10,413 nt of DNA, taken from the NCBI GenBank assembly GCA_038239195.1, contig JBBSEZ010000359.1, positions 1 through 10,413 on the forward strand, given 5' to 3'. Every line of letters starts with the position of its first letter. Within the stretch, counting starts at the first letter, position 1. The notes under the pieces are model-generated. The model saw nothing but the letters and a program-made list of their open reading frames with translations. It ran no database searches and had not been told where the DNA came from. Below, piece after piece: positions 1-6,653 of the stretch. This stretch comes from JBBSEZ01 sp038239195 (GTDB taxonomy: Bacteria; Planctomycetota; Planctomycetia; Gemmatales; Gemmataceae). Made by a program: the position numbers and the translations under genes.

Positions 1-35
1 GCGACGACGGGCTGCTTGGGTTTGCGTCCGGGCAT
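1..35 (-). CDS. Possible 5' end of a leftward gene, cut by the window edge
   Basis: Reading leftward from an ATG at 35-33, the frame is open to the window edge and gives MPGRKPKQPVV, a basic N-terminus. No good Shine-Dalgarno precedes the ATG, and the start lies only 17 bp from the rightward gene that begins at 53, so two divergent promoters would have to overlap. Eleven codons cannot identify a product. This may equally be chance. Confidence 0.15.
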   Translation of the reverse strand, partial: MPGRKPKQPVV

Positions 36-52
36 AAGGGGAGAGGCCTACG

Positions 53-997
53 ATGGGAAGCAACGGCGGTCGCGCCGTTTGGAGGGATGGTAAGGTTTCT
101 TCCTTCATTATACCCGGCAACTTTCGAGCCGAACACTATTGCATGGGCCCTCGCTTTGATGATCTTACATCTGACCGACAACGGCGGCTGTTCACCTGTG
201 CTTGCTGTCGGTCTATCTGGCATCTTCTTCTCGATGAACGCTCACGCCATGCCGTTGAGGTGGCAGAGCGCTACGCCGATGCCAAGGCGTCGGAGGAGGA
301 ACTGCAAGCCGCAACAGCAGCAGCGCTCGCGGTCGTGTTGGGCCCCGAAGAGGAGCGTCGGCACCGGCGGCAGAAGGCGCAGGAGCGAAACCCTCATGGT
401 CCCCCACCGCTCGACCCTGATGCACTCGTTTTACACAATGCGGCGGCCGGGAGCCCTGCTCCTGTGGCAGGATATCGCGTAGGTCGCGCGGCAGAGAGCG
501 CAGGCGCCACACAAATTTTGGCAGAGCTGGCGCAGGAGGCGGTAGGCGTATTCCTGAGCAAGTGGGTGGAGCGGCTGGCACCCAAGGAACCGGTCACAAT
601 CGCCGATCAGGTCTTGTTCAACGACGGTCTCTGGTCCCCCATCGACGATTTTCTCCAGTCCGCCATCGGGGAGGAAGTGGACGCTGAATCCACGAAACAG
701 GGGTACTTCCTCAGCGACATCGTGAGAGCCCCTGCGGCTAATTCCAGCTCGCCTCCGCAACCCCTTTCTGCCGCCGTTCTCAACTGGAACGGCCGCGCTA
801 TCCCCCGCCTCGCGGAAGCGATCTACCAGGAGCGTCGAATGCCGGAGGGGACGCTGGACAACAACAGACTCGGTATCCTTGCCGCTGCCTTGGTTGCCGC
901 CGGTTGCGATAATGAAGCACTTATCCATCACTGCCGCAGCACGGGGCCGCACATCCGGGGGTGCTCGGCCTTGGATCTGTGCCTGGGCCTGAGCTGA
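53..997 (+). CDS. Gemmataceae-type paralogous family protein of unknown function
   Basis: This encodes a 314-aa protein with no signal peptide or membrane segment, so it is probably cytosolic. The N-terminal block has a cysteine cluster, C49-A-C51-C52-R, followed by IWHLL, DERSR and AVEVAERYAD. The C-terminal block reads AIYQERR, then ILAAALVAAGC, then HHCRSTGPHIRGC near residues 255-310. From memory, both blocks belong to a protein family expanded in Gemmata-like planctomycetes, where copies are annotated only as hypothetical; no function is known to me. The middle (about residues 90-240) is less typical. The start at 53 is chosen because a purine-rich GGGGAGAGG (38-46) lies 6 nt upstream. 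An in-frame ATG at 143, just before the conserved block, is the alternative and has no Shine-Dalgarno. The first 200 bases are visibly less GC-rich than the rest, so the extra N-terminus is uncertain. Confidence 0.7.
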   Translation: MGSNGGRAVWRDGKVSSFIIPGNFRAEHYCMGPRFDDLTSDRQRRLFTCACCRSIWHLLLDERSRHAVEVAERYADAKASEEELQAATAAALAVVLGPEEERRHRRQKAQERNPHGPPPLDPDALVLHNAAAGSPAPVAGYRVGRAAESAGATQILAELAQEAVGVFLSKWVERLAPKEPVTIADQVLFNDGLWSPIDDFLQSAIGEEVDAESTKQGYFLSDIVRAPAANSSSPPQPLSAAVLNWNGRAIPRLAEAIYQERRMPEGTLDNNRLGILAAALVAAGCDNEALIHHCRSTGPHIRGCSALDLCLGLS

Positions 998-1055
998 GCA
1001 CGCGACCTGGTTTCCGGTGAAGAACCTGCCGCGCCGCAACGTCGAGGTTGTCGCC

Positions 1056-1373
1056 ATGAGACATGAGCAATACCCGGAACTGAGGCGCCTTTTCGCCTGT
1101 CACCTCCCTGAGGACATGGAGGACTGCTACGGGACCGCGGACGCCGCGCTGGAGGCTGGCATCTCCGGCTTCCGGCCGGATGAGTTCCGGGCCGCTTGTG
1201 AAGAGATGTCCCGGCTCAGGGAGGAGCGGATGGGGCAGAAACCTCTCACCGATCTGCTCCACAACGCACTTGCAGTCAACTACCTGTGGAGCGTGGACGG
1301 CTACACGGCGGAGGAATGGCTCGCTCACGTCGCCCTGATGCTTGAGCGGCGGCTGAACTCGCTTCCTAACTGA
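1056..1373 (+). CDS. CdiI-like contact-dependent growth inhibition immunity protein (putative)
   Basis: This encodes a 105-aa soluble protein. Its layout resembles the CdiI_2-type immunity family: an opening YPELRRLF, then an acidic stretch with CYGTADAAL near residues 25-32, a middle helix rich in Arg and Glu, and a closing DGYTAEEWLAHVAL. In that family the protein is expected to bind and neutralise a toxin delivered by contact-dependent inhibition or a related polymorphic toxin system. The usual YFHQDWD-like motif after the opening block is here HLPEDMED, so the fit is partial. The start at 1056 is supported by GAGG (1044-1047) with 8 nt spacing; a GTG at 1017 would add 13 residues with no better signal. 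No toxin gene is visible next to it. It lies 58 bp after the gene at 53-997 and probably shares its transcript. The family assignment is recognition by eye. Confidence 0.5.
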   Translation: MRHEQYPELRRLFACHLPEDMEDCYGTADAALEAGISGFRPDEFRAACEEMSRLREERMGQKPLTDLLHNALAVNYLWSVDGYTAEEWLAHVALMLERRLNSLPN

Positions 1374-1409
1374 AATCCGTCTCCGTTGGCCGGGGCCGTG
1401 GAGGGCTTG

Positions 1410-1694
1410 ATGACCGACGACGAAGCCGTCACGATGCTGCTCGACGGGCTCGGCCTCTCGGTCGCGGCCGTGGGGGAGGCGCGGGCCTCGGCGTGCCGGG
1501 CTATCCTCGCCGACGCCCTCGCGGCGGAGGAGAAACTGCCGACGTCGTGGTTCGAGGTGTGGGATTTCGTCGCCGCGATGGAACGACGCGGGCATGGAGA
1601 TGCCGGCCCCTTCCACGATTTTCGGCTGATCTACGGGCCCTTGAACCAGGCCGTCAACACCATGAACGTGAGCTTCCCCCGCGAGTTCTGGTGA
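1410..1694 (+). CDS. Hypothetical protein, 94 aa
   Basis: I do not recognise this protein. It begins MTDDEAVTMLLDGLGL and has two probable helices in the first 45 residues, then an aromatic-rich half containing SWFEVWDF, FHDFRLIYG and a terminal FPREFW. It has no signal peptide, no membrane segment and no cysteine cluster apart from a single Cys. GGAGGG at 1400-1405 lies 4 nt before the ATG at 1410. In-frame TTG 1386 and GTG 1398 are alternative starts. It follows the CdiI-like gene by 36 bp on the same strand. Size and context would suit another immunity-type or accessory protein, but that is inference from position only. Confidence 0.5.
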   Translation: MTDDEAVTMLLDGLGLSVAAVGEARASACRAILADALAAEEKLPTSWFEVWDFVAAMERRGHGDAGPFHDFRLIYGPLNQAVNTMNVSFPREFW

Positions 1695-1736
1695 CGCCCG
1701 GACATCCGTTCGCGTCGCCTTCCAAAAAGGAACGCC

Positions 1737-2072
1737 ATGAGTCCTCGAACGAAAGGGCCGGGTCGGGTCGCCCGGTGCAACGTCGCGTCGGTCCTCGCGC
1801 CATTGGGGGGAGCGGCTTACGGCCTCCTGGCGTACCCGTACCACGGGCATTACGCGAAGGGGCTCGCCGCAGCGGCGGTCGCGCTGGGCGGGGCCGCCCT
1901 CTTGGGGCTGGCCCTCGCGGCCGCGGCCCTCGCCCGCTCGGAGATGTCGCCCGGCGTGACGTGGGCCGGGCTACTCTTGAACGGCGGCATCCTGTCCTTG
2001 TTCGCCTGCCTGTGGGCGTCTGTGAGCGCGTACCGGCGCAGCGCTGTTGCACGGCCGGCGCGCTTTCGGTAG
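1737..2072 (+). CDS. Small integral membrane protein, three predicted TM segments
   Basis: This encodes 111 residues with a basic N-terminus (SPRTKGPGRVAR), so the start is probably cytoplasmic. Hydrophobic segments are visible at about residues 17-34 (VASVLAPLGGAAYGLLAY), 40-66 (alanine- and leucine-rich) and 74-96 (TWAGLLLNGGILSLFACLWA), followed by a basic tail. The pattern resembles small DUF4190-like planctomycete membrane proteins, but I see no diagnostic residues. AAGGAA at 1727-1732 provides a Shine-Dalgarno 4 nt upstream of the ATG. A hairpin at 2090-2114 follows the stop and may end this transcript. Function unknown. Confidence 0.6.
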   Translation: MSPRTKGPGRVARCNVASVLAPLGGAAYGLLAYPYHGHYAKGLAAAAVALGGAALLGLALAAAALARSEMSPGVTWAGLLLNGGILSLFACLWASVSAYRRSAVARPARFR

Positions 2073-2089
2073 AAGGCCGCTTCGCCCGA

Positions 2090-2114
2090 GGCCCCCCTGC
2101 CAGAGCAGGGGGCC
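2090..2114 (+). terminator. GC-rich hairpin, possible terminator or attenuator
   Basis: The left arm GGCCCCCCTGC (2090-2100) pairs with GCAGGGGGCC (2105-2114) to give a 10-bp stem with one bulged C and a CAGA loop (2101-2104). It lies between the stop at 2072 and the start at 2138. No T-run follows, so intrinsic termination of the classic kind is not supported. Confidence 0.4.
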
Positions 2115-2137
2115 GGTGCGCGAAAGGGGCCTTGCCG

Positions 2138-3322
2138 ATGGTCGCTGGCGTTCGCATGGCATTGCTGGCGGGCACGTTCGCCCTCGTCCTCTCCCCGGCC
2201 TGGACGCAGCCCCCACCCCCGCCCGTTTATTCGGACAAGGCCCTCGAACAGTTTGCGATCCTTCAGGACGGCGGGCCCCTCCTGGTGCCGGTGACGATCC
2301 AGGGCAAGACGCATTCGTTCATCCTGGACACCGGGGCGAGCTGCACGGCCTACGACAAGGCGCTGGCGCCGCTGCTCGGCGCCCCCACCGGGCGCGGTCG
2401 CGTGTTGCTGGCAACGGGGGTGGAGATGGCGGACCAGTATGCCGCCCCGGACGCCGCGGTCGGCAAGCTACCTCTGCCAAAGGGCCAGATGGTTTACGTG
2501 ACGGACCTGAGCAAGGCCCGGGCCGTCGGCGGGCTGGACGTCCGCGGCGTTCTCGGCATGGACTTTCTCCGCCATTACGTCGTGGAACTGGACCACGGGC
2601 GCGGGCTCGTGACGTTTCGTCAGCTCGCGCGCCCCCAGTCGGGGGCCTCGGTGCCCCTCTTCATGCACCAGGGCGTGCCCTGGGCGAGCGTGTGCCTGCC
2701 GGGAGGGCAGCGCGAGCCCTTCATGATCGACACGGGCGAGCTGGGTTATTCCAGTGGGTCGCTGCGTACGGGCCTCGTGAAGGCACTCGAGGCGGAGGGC
2801 AAGCTCGCGCCGGAAGGCGGCGAGAGCAAGTTCGCGGGGGCCGGGAAGCGCTCGACCGTCCGCCATCACGCGCGCCTGGAAGCGCTGACGTTCGGCCCGG
2901 TGGAACAGCGCCGCCTGCTGTTCTCCTGGCCGGCGCAATGCAACACGCTCGGCCTGAATTTCTGGGCCCGGCAGGTCACGACGTTCGACTTTCCGAACGG
3001 GATGGTCTACCTCGGCCCGCCGGTGGAACACGCGCTCGCCGACGAACCGGACCGCAGCGGGCTCCACTTCCTGAAGCTCGGGAGGTGCCTGGTGGTGCAA
3101 TCGGTCGATCCGGGCAGCCCGGCAGCGCGCGCCGGCCTACGGGCCGAGGACGTGCTGCTCGACGTTGGCGGCGCGCCCCTCGATCGTGGCTCCCTCGTGC
3201 CGATTCGCACTCTGTTGAGCGAGAACGGCAAGACGGTGCCGCTGCGCGTGCGTCGCGGGCTCGCGACCTTTGCCGTGTCCTTGCGCCTCGAAGGCTGGTG
3301 GGACAAGGCGCCGCCCCCGTAG
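2138..3322 (+). CDS. Exported retropepsin-like aspartic protease with two DTG domains and a C-terminal PDZ domain
   Basis: This encodes a 394-aa predicted envelope or periplasmic endopeptidase. Residues 1-24 form a signal peptide (hydrophobic MALLAGTFALVLSPAW, likely cut after TQ), followed by a proline-rich linker PPPPP. The first aspartic protease domain carries the catalytic motif FILDTGAS with Asp64. A matching second domain carries FMIDTGE with Asp198. Retropepsin-type enzymes need two such aspartates, so one chain could supply a complete active site. A PDZ domain occupies about residues 305-390, seen in LVVQSVDPGSPAARAGLRAED followed by VLLDVGG; PDZ domains of this type bind peptide C-termini. 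AAAGGGG (2123-2129) lies 8 nt before the ATG at 2138; the ATG at 2156 is a weaker alternative and would keep the hydrophobic core. Substrate unknown. The gene ends at a hairpin (3322-3342), which suggests its own transcription unit. Confidence 0.85.
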   Translation: MVAGVRMALLAGTFALVLSPAWTQPPPPPVYSDKALEQFAILQDGGPLLVPVTIQGKTHSFILDTGASCTAYDKALAPLLGAPTGRGRVLLATGVEMADQYAAPDAAVGKLPLPKGQMVYVTDLSKARAVGGLDVRGVLGMDFLRHYVVELDHGRGLVTFRQLARPQSGASVPLFMHQGVPWASVCLPGGQREPFMIDTGELGYSSGSLRTGLVKALEAEGKLAPEGGESKFAGAGKRSTVRHHARLEALTFGPVEQRRLLFSWPAQCNTLGLNFWARQVTTFDFPNGMVYLGPPVEHALADEPDRSGLHFLKLGRCLVVQSVDPGSPAARAGLRAEDVLLDVGGAPLDRGSLVPIRTLLSENGKTVPLRVRRGLATFAVSLRLEGWWDKAPPP

Positions 3323-3342
3323 CGACAAGGGGCACCTGTCGC
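3322..3342 (+). terminator. Hairpin at the 3' end of the protease gene
   Basis: GCGACAAGG (3322-3330) pairs with CCTGTCGC (3335-3342), giving an 8-bp stem with one bulged A and a GGCA loop. It begins at the last base of the stop codon TAG (3320-3322). No T-run follows. It may slow or end transcription, or protect the 3' end. Confidence 0.35.
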
Positions 3343-3428
3343 CACGAACGCGACTCGGACAGCTTCGCTCGTTTCCGCTATACCGACCTTGCCCCCGGCG
3401 TCACGTGGCCCTAGGCGATCGCACCTCG

Positions 3429-5075
3429 ATGCAGCCCGCGCGCAACGTCCTGCTCCGCCTGGCCCCCGCCCTGATCGCCTGGTCCGGCGGCACGTTGCTC
3501 GCCTTTTACCCCGTCTTCTTCTCCGGCTTTGCCGGCGTGCCCGGCGACCTCGGCGACGCACGACTGACCCACTACCTGCTCGAGCACGGCTACCGCTGGG
3601 CGACCTTCGACGCCAACCACCGCGACCTCTGGTCGCCCCCGTTCTTCTACCCTGCGCCCAACGTCGCCGGCTACTCCGACCTCTTCCTGTCGGCAGTCCC
3701 CTTCTACGGCTGCTGGCGCCTCCTCGGCCTGCCCCCCGACACCTCGTTTCAACTCTGCTTCATGGCCCTCGTCTCCCTCAATTTCGCCTCGTTTTATCTT
3801 TTTCTGACGCGCTGCCTGGGCCTGTCGGAATGGCCGGCTGCGGTCGGCGCCTTTCTGTTCGCGTTCGCCAGCCCGCGCCTCATCCACGTGGTCCACCTGC
3901 AACTGCACGTCCACTTCTACAGCGTCCTGGCGATCTACGCGCTGTATCGCTTGCTGGAGCGCGATGGCCCCAGCCGACTGCCCGGCCCGGCGTGGGCGCT
4001 TCTCTTCTGGGTGGGCGCCGTCGGCCAGCTCTACTCCAGCTTCTACCTCGGCTGGTTCCTCGCCCTGGGCCTGGTCGTCTGCGCCGGCTGGGCGCTGGCG
4101 CTCCCCGCAAGCCGGGCCTACGTGCTCGAGGCCGTCCGCCACCACGGCCTGGCGTTCGTGGGCGCGGCCTTGCTCGCCGCGCCATCCCTGTGGTGGATGG
4201 GGCGGCACTACCTCGACGCCGCCCGCGACAGCGCCTCTGGCCTGTATCCCTACGAGACGGCCGGGCAGTCGCTCCCCAACCCGGCGCTGTGGTTCTGCCG
4301 CGGTCGCGATTGCTGGTTCAGCGTCGCGGGGGCCCTGACCGCGCTGGGGGCCCTGTCCCACAACCCCTGGCCCCTGGACGGCGAGCTCGCGCTGGGCATC
4401 GGCCCGATCACGACCGCGCTGGCCCTCGTCGGGCTGGTGCGCGAGTGGCGCCGGCCGACGGTGCGCGTGCTCTTGCTGGCGTCGCTCACGCTCGCGGTCT
4501 GCTTCACCGTGTTCTGGTGGCCCGAGAAGGACGGCGACCCGGGGAAATCGCTCTATCGCTATCTCTTTCCTCTGCTGCCCGCCGCAGGCGCCATTCGCGT
4601 GCCGGGGCGCATCGTGTTCCTGCTGCTCGTCCCCGCCGCGATGGGGCTGGCTTACTTCGTTCAGCGCCGGCCGCGCCCTGGGGTGGGGCTGGCCGTGCTG
4701 GTCGTGTGCCTGCTCGAACAGGGCCGCTCCATTCCGACCTACGACAAGTACGAGAACCGGGCCCGCATCGCCGAGATTGTGGAGCGCGTGCCGCACGGCG
4801 CGCGGGCGTTCTACGTTTCGCGCGCCGTGCGGGCCGAGGGCTGGCCGGACTGCCGGACGCAACTCGACGCCACGTGGGCGGGGATCGAGACCGGCGTGCC
4901 CACCGTCAACGGCTACTCGGGCCGCGAGCCAAAGGGTTGGGGCGATCTGGGCCACAACGAACTGCTGCCGGGCGAATCGACTGCGCGCCCGGAGAAGGCG
5001 CTCGACGACTGGCTGGCTCAGCATGGGCTGACGCGGAAGGACGTCGTCTGGGTGCGCCTTGCCGATCCCCCTTGA
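3429..5075 (+). CDS. Polytopic membrane protein, GT-C / YfhO-like glycosyltransferase family (putative)
   Basis: This encodes a 548-aa inner-membrane protein with roughly ten hydrophobic segments in the first 430 residues and a soluble C-terminal part of about 110 residues. A first TM helix (about 8-31) is followed by a loop with G-D40-L-G-D43-A-R45, the acidic first-loop motif typical of GT-C glycosyltransferases, which use lipid-phosphate sugar donors. The loop continues with WSPPFFYPAPNVAGYSD, and a later His-rich stretch reads IHVVHLQLHVHFYS. The arrangement resembles YfhO-like and other uncharacterised GT-C-fold proteins of planctomycetes. Donor and acceptor are unknown. The ATG at 3429 is preferred because the protein then starts just before TM1 with a basic residue; the Shine-Dalgarno is weak, and GTG 3405 is possible. 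It lies 42 bp upstream of the CPBP-family gene, so the two are probably cotranscribed. Confidence 0.65.
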   Translation: MQPARNVLLRLAPALIAWSGGTLLAFYPVFFSGFAGVPGDLGDARLTHYLLEHGYRWATFDANHRDLWSPPFFYPAPNVAGYSDLFLSAVPFYGCWRLLGLPPDTSFQLCFMALVSLNFASFYLFLTRCLGLSEWPAAVGAFLFAFASPRLIHVVHLQLHVHFYSVLAIYALYRLLERDGPSRLPGPAWALLFWVGAVGQLYSSFYLGWFLALGLVVCAGWALALPASRAYVLEAVRHHGLAFVGAALLAAPSLWWMGRHYLDAARDSASGLYPYETAGQSLPNPALWFCRGRDCWFSVAGALTALGALSHNPWPLDGELALGIGPITTALALVGLVREWRRPTVRVLLLASLTLAVCFTVFWWPEKDGDPGKSLYRYLFPLLPAAGAIRVPGRIVFLLLVPAAMGLAYFVQRRPRPGVGLAVLVVCLLEQGRSIPTYDKYENRARIAEIVERVPHGARAFYVSRAVRAEGWPDCRTQLDATWAGIETGVPTVNGYSGREPKGWGDLGHNELLPGESTARPEKALDDWLAQHGLTRKDVVWVRLADPP

Positions 5076-5117
5076 GGGAAGCGACGTTGAAGGCCCTTCA
5101 CCCGAGAGCGCACAAGC

Positions 5118-5945
5118 ATGTCCGCCGACTTCCTCCGCCCCTGGTGGCGCTCGTTTGTCCTCGCCCCGCTGCGCCAGGCCGAGGACGAGGCGTGCGCCTA
5201 TCGGGCCGCCCACCCCGGCGGGGACGGCAAGGCGGTCGCGGTCCTCGTGAGCGCCACGTTGTTGCTGACGCTCCAGCGCTATTTCTTCCTGGTCGATGAG
5301 ATGGATCGGACGGTGCGCTTGCTGGCAGCGCTGGGGCTCGGCGCGCTGGCCGACCAGTTCGCGGCCGTGCGCGAGGCGGGCGGGCTGGGGGCGCTGGCGT
5401 GGTGGGCGGGCGGGGCGATCTTCTGCTTTTTCGTCGCGCCGGCGCTGTTGGTGCGCCTGGCCTTCCGCGAGCGGTTGGCGGACTACGGGCTGAAGTGGCG
5501 CGGCGCCTTCGCAGGTGGGTGGGCCTACGTCGGGATGTTCGCCGTCATGGCGCCCCTGGTGGCGATCGTCTCGCGGCAGGACGAGTTCCAGCGCACCTAC
5601 CCGTTCTACCGCCCGCCGGACGGGGCGCTGGGGGTGGCGTTCTGGTGCTGGGAAGGGATGTACGCCTTGCAGTTCGTGGCGCTGGAGTTCTTCTTCCGCG
5701 GCTTCCTGGTGCATGGGCTGAAGCATCGCTTCGGGGCGTACTCGATCCTCGTGATGACGTTGCCCTACTGCATGTTGCACTTCATGAAGCCGATGCCGGA
5801 GGCGCTGGGCTCGATCGTGGCGGGGCTGGTGCTCGGCTTCATGAGCCTGCGGACGCGCTCGGTGGCGCTGGGGGCGGCGATCCACGTCGCGGTGGCGGTG
5901 AGCATGGACTTGCTGTCGCTGTGGCGGCAAGGGTTGACGCACTGA
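5118..5945 (+). CDS. CPBP (Abi/Rce1-like) family intramembrane protein, catalytic motifs partly degenerate
   Basis: This encodes a 275-aa multi-pass membrane protein. After a charged N-terminus (about 1-38) there are hydrophobic segments near 40-57, 65-75, 88-112, 130-150, 165-200 and 205-265. The CPBP signature is visible as LEFFFRGF with Glu190 and Arg194, then MLHF with His221, then AIHVAVAVSMD with His256. In Rce1-type enzymes the motifs are EExxxR, FxxxH and HxxxN. Here the first Glu of EExxxR is Leu189, the FxxxH phenylalanine position is Tyr217, and the Asn of HxxxN is Ala260. Fold membership is well supported but protease activity is doubtful. Family members process prenylated or peptide substrates or act in bacteriocin self-protection. 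The start at 5118 is the first ATG after the upstream stop; GAGAG (5104-5108) is a modest Shine-Dalgarno. Probably in an operon with the gene at 3429-5075. Confidence 0.8.
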   Translation: MSADFLRPWWRSFVLAPLRQAEDEACAYRAAHPGGDGKAVAVLVSATLLLTLQRYFFLVDEMDRTVRLLAALGLGALADQFAAVREAGGLGALAWWAGGAIFCFFVAPALLVRLAFRERLADYGLKWRGAFAGGWAYVGMFAVMAPLVAIVSRQDEFQRTYPFYRPPDGALGVAFWCWEGMYALQFVALEFFFRGFLVHGLKHRFGAYSILVMTLPYCMLHFMKPMPEALGSIVAGLVLGFMSLRTRSVALGAAIHVAVAVSMDLLSLWRQGLTH

Positions 5946-5969
5946 CGGGCCTGGCGTTGGTCGGATGAC

Positions 5970-5989
5970 GTCGTTTCGCGCGAAACGAC
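5970..5989. promoter_or_regulatory. Perfect 20-bp palindrome between convergent genes
   Basis: GTCGTTTCGC is followed directly by its reverse complement GCGAAACGAC. The flanking bases (C5969, A5990) do not extend the symmetry. It lies 24 bp after the CPBP stop and 75 bp before the end of the minus-strand cluster. As RNA it could fold with an 8-bp stem on either strand and serve as a shared terminator, though no T-run follows. As DNA it has the form of a dimeric protein-binding site. Confidence 0.45.
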
Positions 5990-6064
5990 AAGCAAGAAGG
6001 GAAGCGCCGCACACTGCCGGTTGGCGTTGCGAGACCTGGCAGGGAGCAATGCCTGAGCGGAGCG

Positions 6065-6214
6065 CTACGACGTGGCGAACGGGCCCTGATCGCCGAACCG
6101 TCCCTTGTAGCCCTTGACGGGGACTTCGCGCACTTCTTCGAGAATCAACTGACAGATCGGCATCCCGACGTCGAGAACCACAACGAGGTTCCCCAGGTTA
6201 AAGATCTCGTCCAT
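6065..6214 (-). pseudogene. dCTP deaminase-like gene, detached C-terminal fragment
   Basis: Translated leftward from the ATG at 6214, this gives 49 residues: MDEIFNLGNLVVVLDVGM, then PICQLILEEV, then VPVKGYKGRFGDQGPFA. This matches the C-terminal strand and tail of dCTP deaminase/dUTPase-fold proteins, with their NLG..V.L..GM.I.QL.FE pattern and a final Y-x-x-(R/Q)-x-x-x-Q-x-G-like tail that closes over the nucleotide. The central catalytic segment (GRSSLAR-like, with the active-site Arg and Glu in E. coli Dcd) is absent. The frame is open upstream to 6343, but that part has no resemblance to the family. A GAGG lies about 9 nt before the ATG, so the fragment could still be translated. The N-terminal counterpart is at 6596-6793. 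Whether this is a remnant or a separately made peptide cannot be told from sequence. Confidence 0.6.
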
Positions 6215-6398
6215 AGCGATAGCCCTCGTCGATGGCCCCGGTTCGCATCCGCCGCCAGCACCTGCGACCAAGGTGGCCCGGCGATGGATTAGAAATCGGA
6301 AACCCGGAGGCGAGGCCCGCCCGTTCGCCAGGGATTCGGCCATAGGACGAGGCCGAGCCGACCACCTGCGGGCTCAAGGACCTGGGGTACGCCCGGGA

Positions 6399-6653
6399 TC
6401 AATGGGCTTGAGGGGGATAGGAGCCCAATAAGCGAGCAGCTTCTTCACGAAACCAAGTTGCGAGTTCGGCTGGAAGATCCTCACGATGTTGTTCGATCGA
6501 AAGAGCTCCGGTCGCGGTTGGGATAAGTCCAGAGAGGACCACCTCGCCCGCTGGATTGCTGGTGACGTCTCTGAGTTCAACGACGGATGCCTCGTTCACG
6601 AGGTCATACCCTCGAAGGGTTTCCCATTTTCGCCCGTGTCGTACAAACTGCAT
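6399..6653 (-). CDS. Hypothetical protein, 84 aa, lying inside the split dCTP deaminase gene
   Basis: I do not recognise the family. The protein starts MQFVRHGRKWETLRGYDLV, continues with VVELRDVTSNPAGEVVLSGLIP and ends with a charged helix (LPAELATWFREEAARLL). It is soluble, has no cysteines, and looks like a compact alpha/beta protein. The start at 6653 is strongly supported by AAGGAGT (6668-6662) 8 nt upstream. Codon use is less strongly GC3-biased than in the large genes nearby. It occupies the interval between two dCTP deaminase fragments, and its Shine-Dalgarno begins just after the last recognisable codon of the N-terminal fragment. It probably shares a transcript with the genes upstream at 6790-7080. 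Confidence 0.6.
   Translation of the reverse strand: MQFVRHGRKWETLRGYDLVNEASVVELRDVTSNPAGEVVLSGLIPTATGALSIEQHREDLPAELATWFREEAARLLGSYPPQAH

Noticed and set aside
1493..2137. N-terminal extension of the aspartic protease frame
   Set aside because: The upstream part overlaps two other genes in another frame and is Arg/Gly-rich. The signal peptide and Shine-Dalgarno place the start at 2138.
3390..3412. Similarity of CCCGGCGTCACGTGGCCC to a segment within the small membrane gene (near 1950-1967)
   Set aside because: Only about 18 bases match, with mismatches; no flanking similarity supports a repeat or gene remnant.
2047..3414. 455-aa plus-strand frame overlapping the protease gene
   Set aside because: Arg/Pro/Gly-rich shadow frame; the overlapping frame contains DTG, PDZ and a signal peptide.
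3411..6014. 867-aa open frame on the minus strand
   Set aside because: It lies antisense to two clear membrane-protein genes. Its sequence is His/Arg/Gln-rich with no domain, the usual antisense product of strong GC3 bias.
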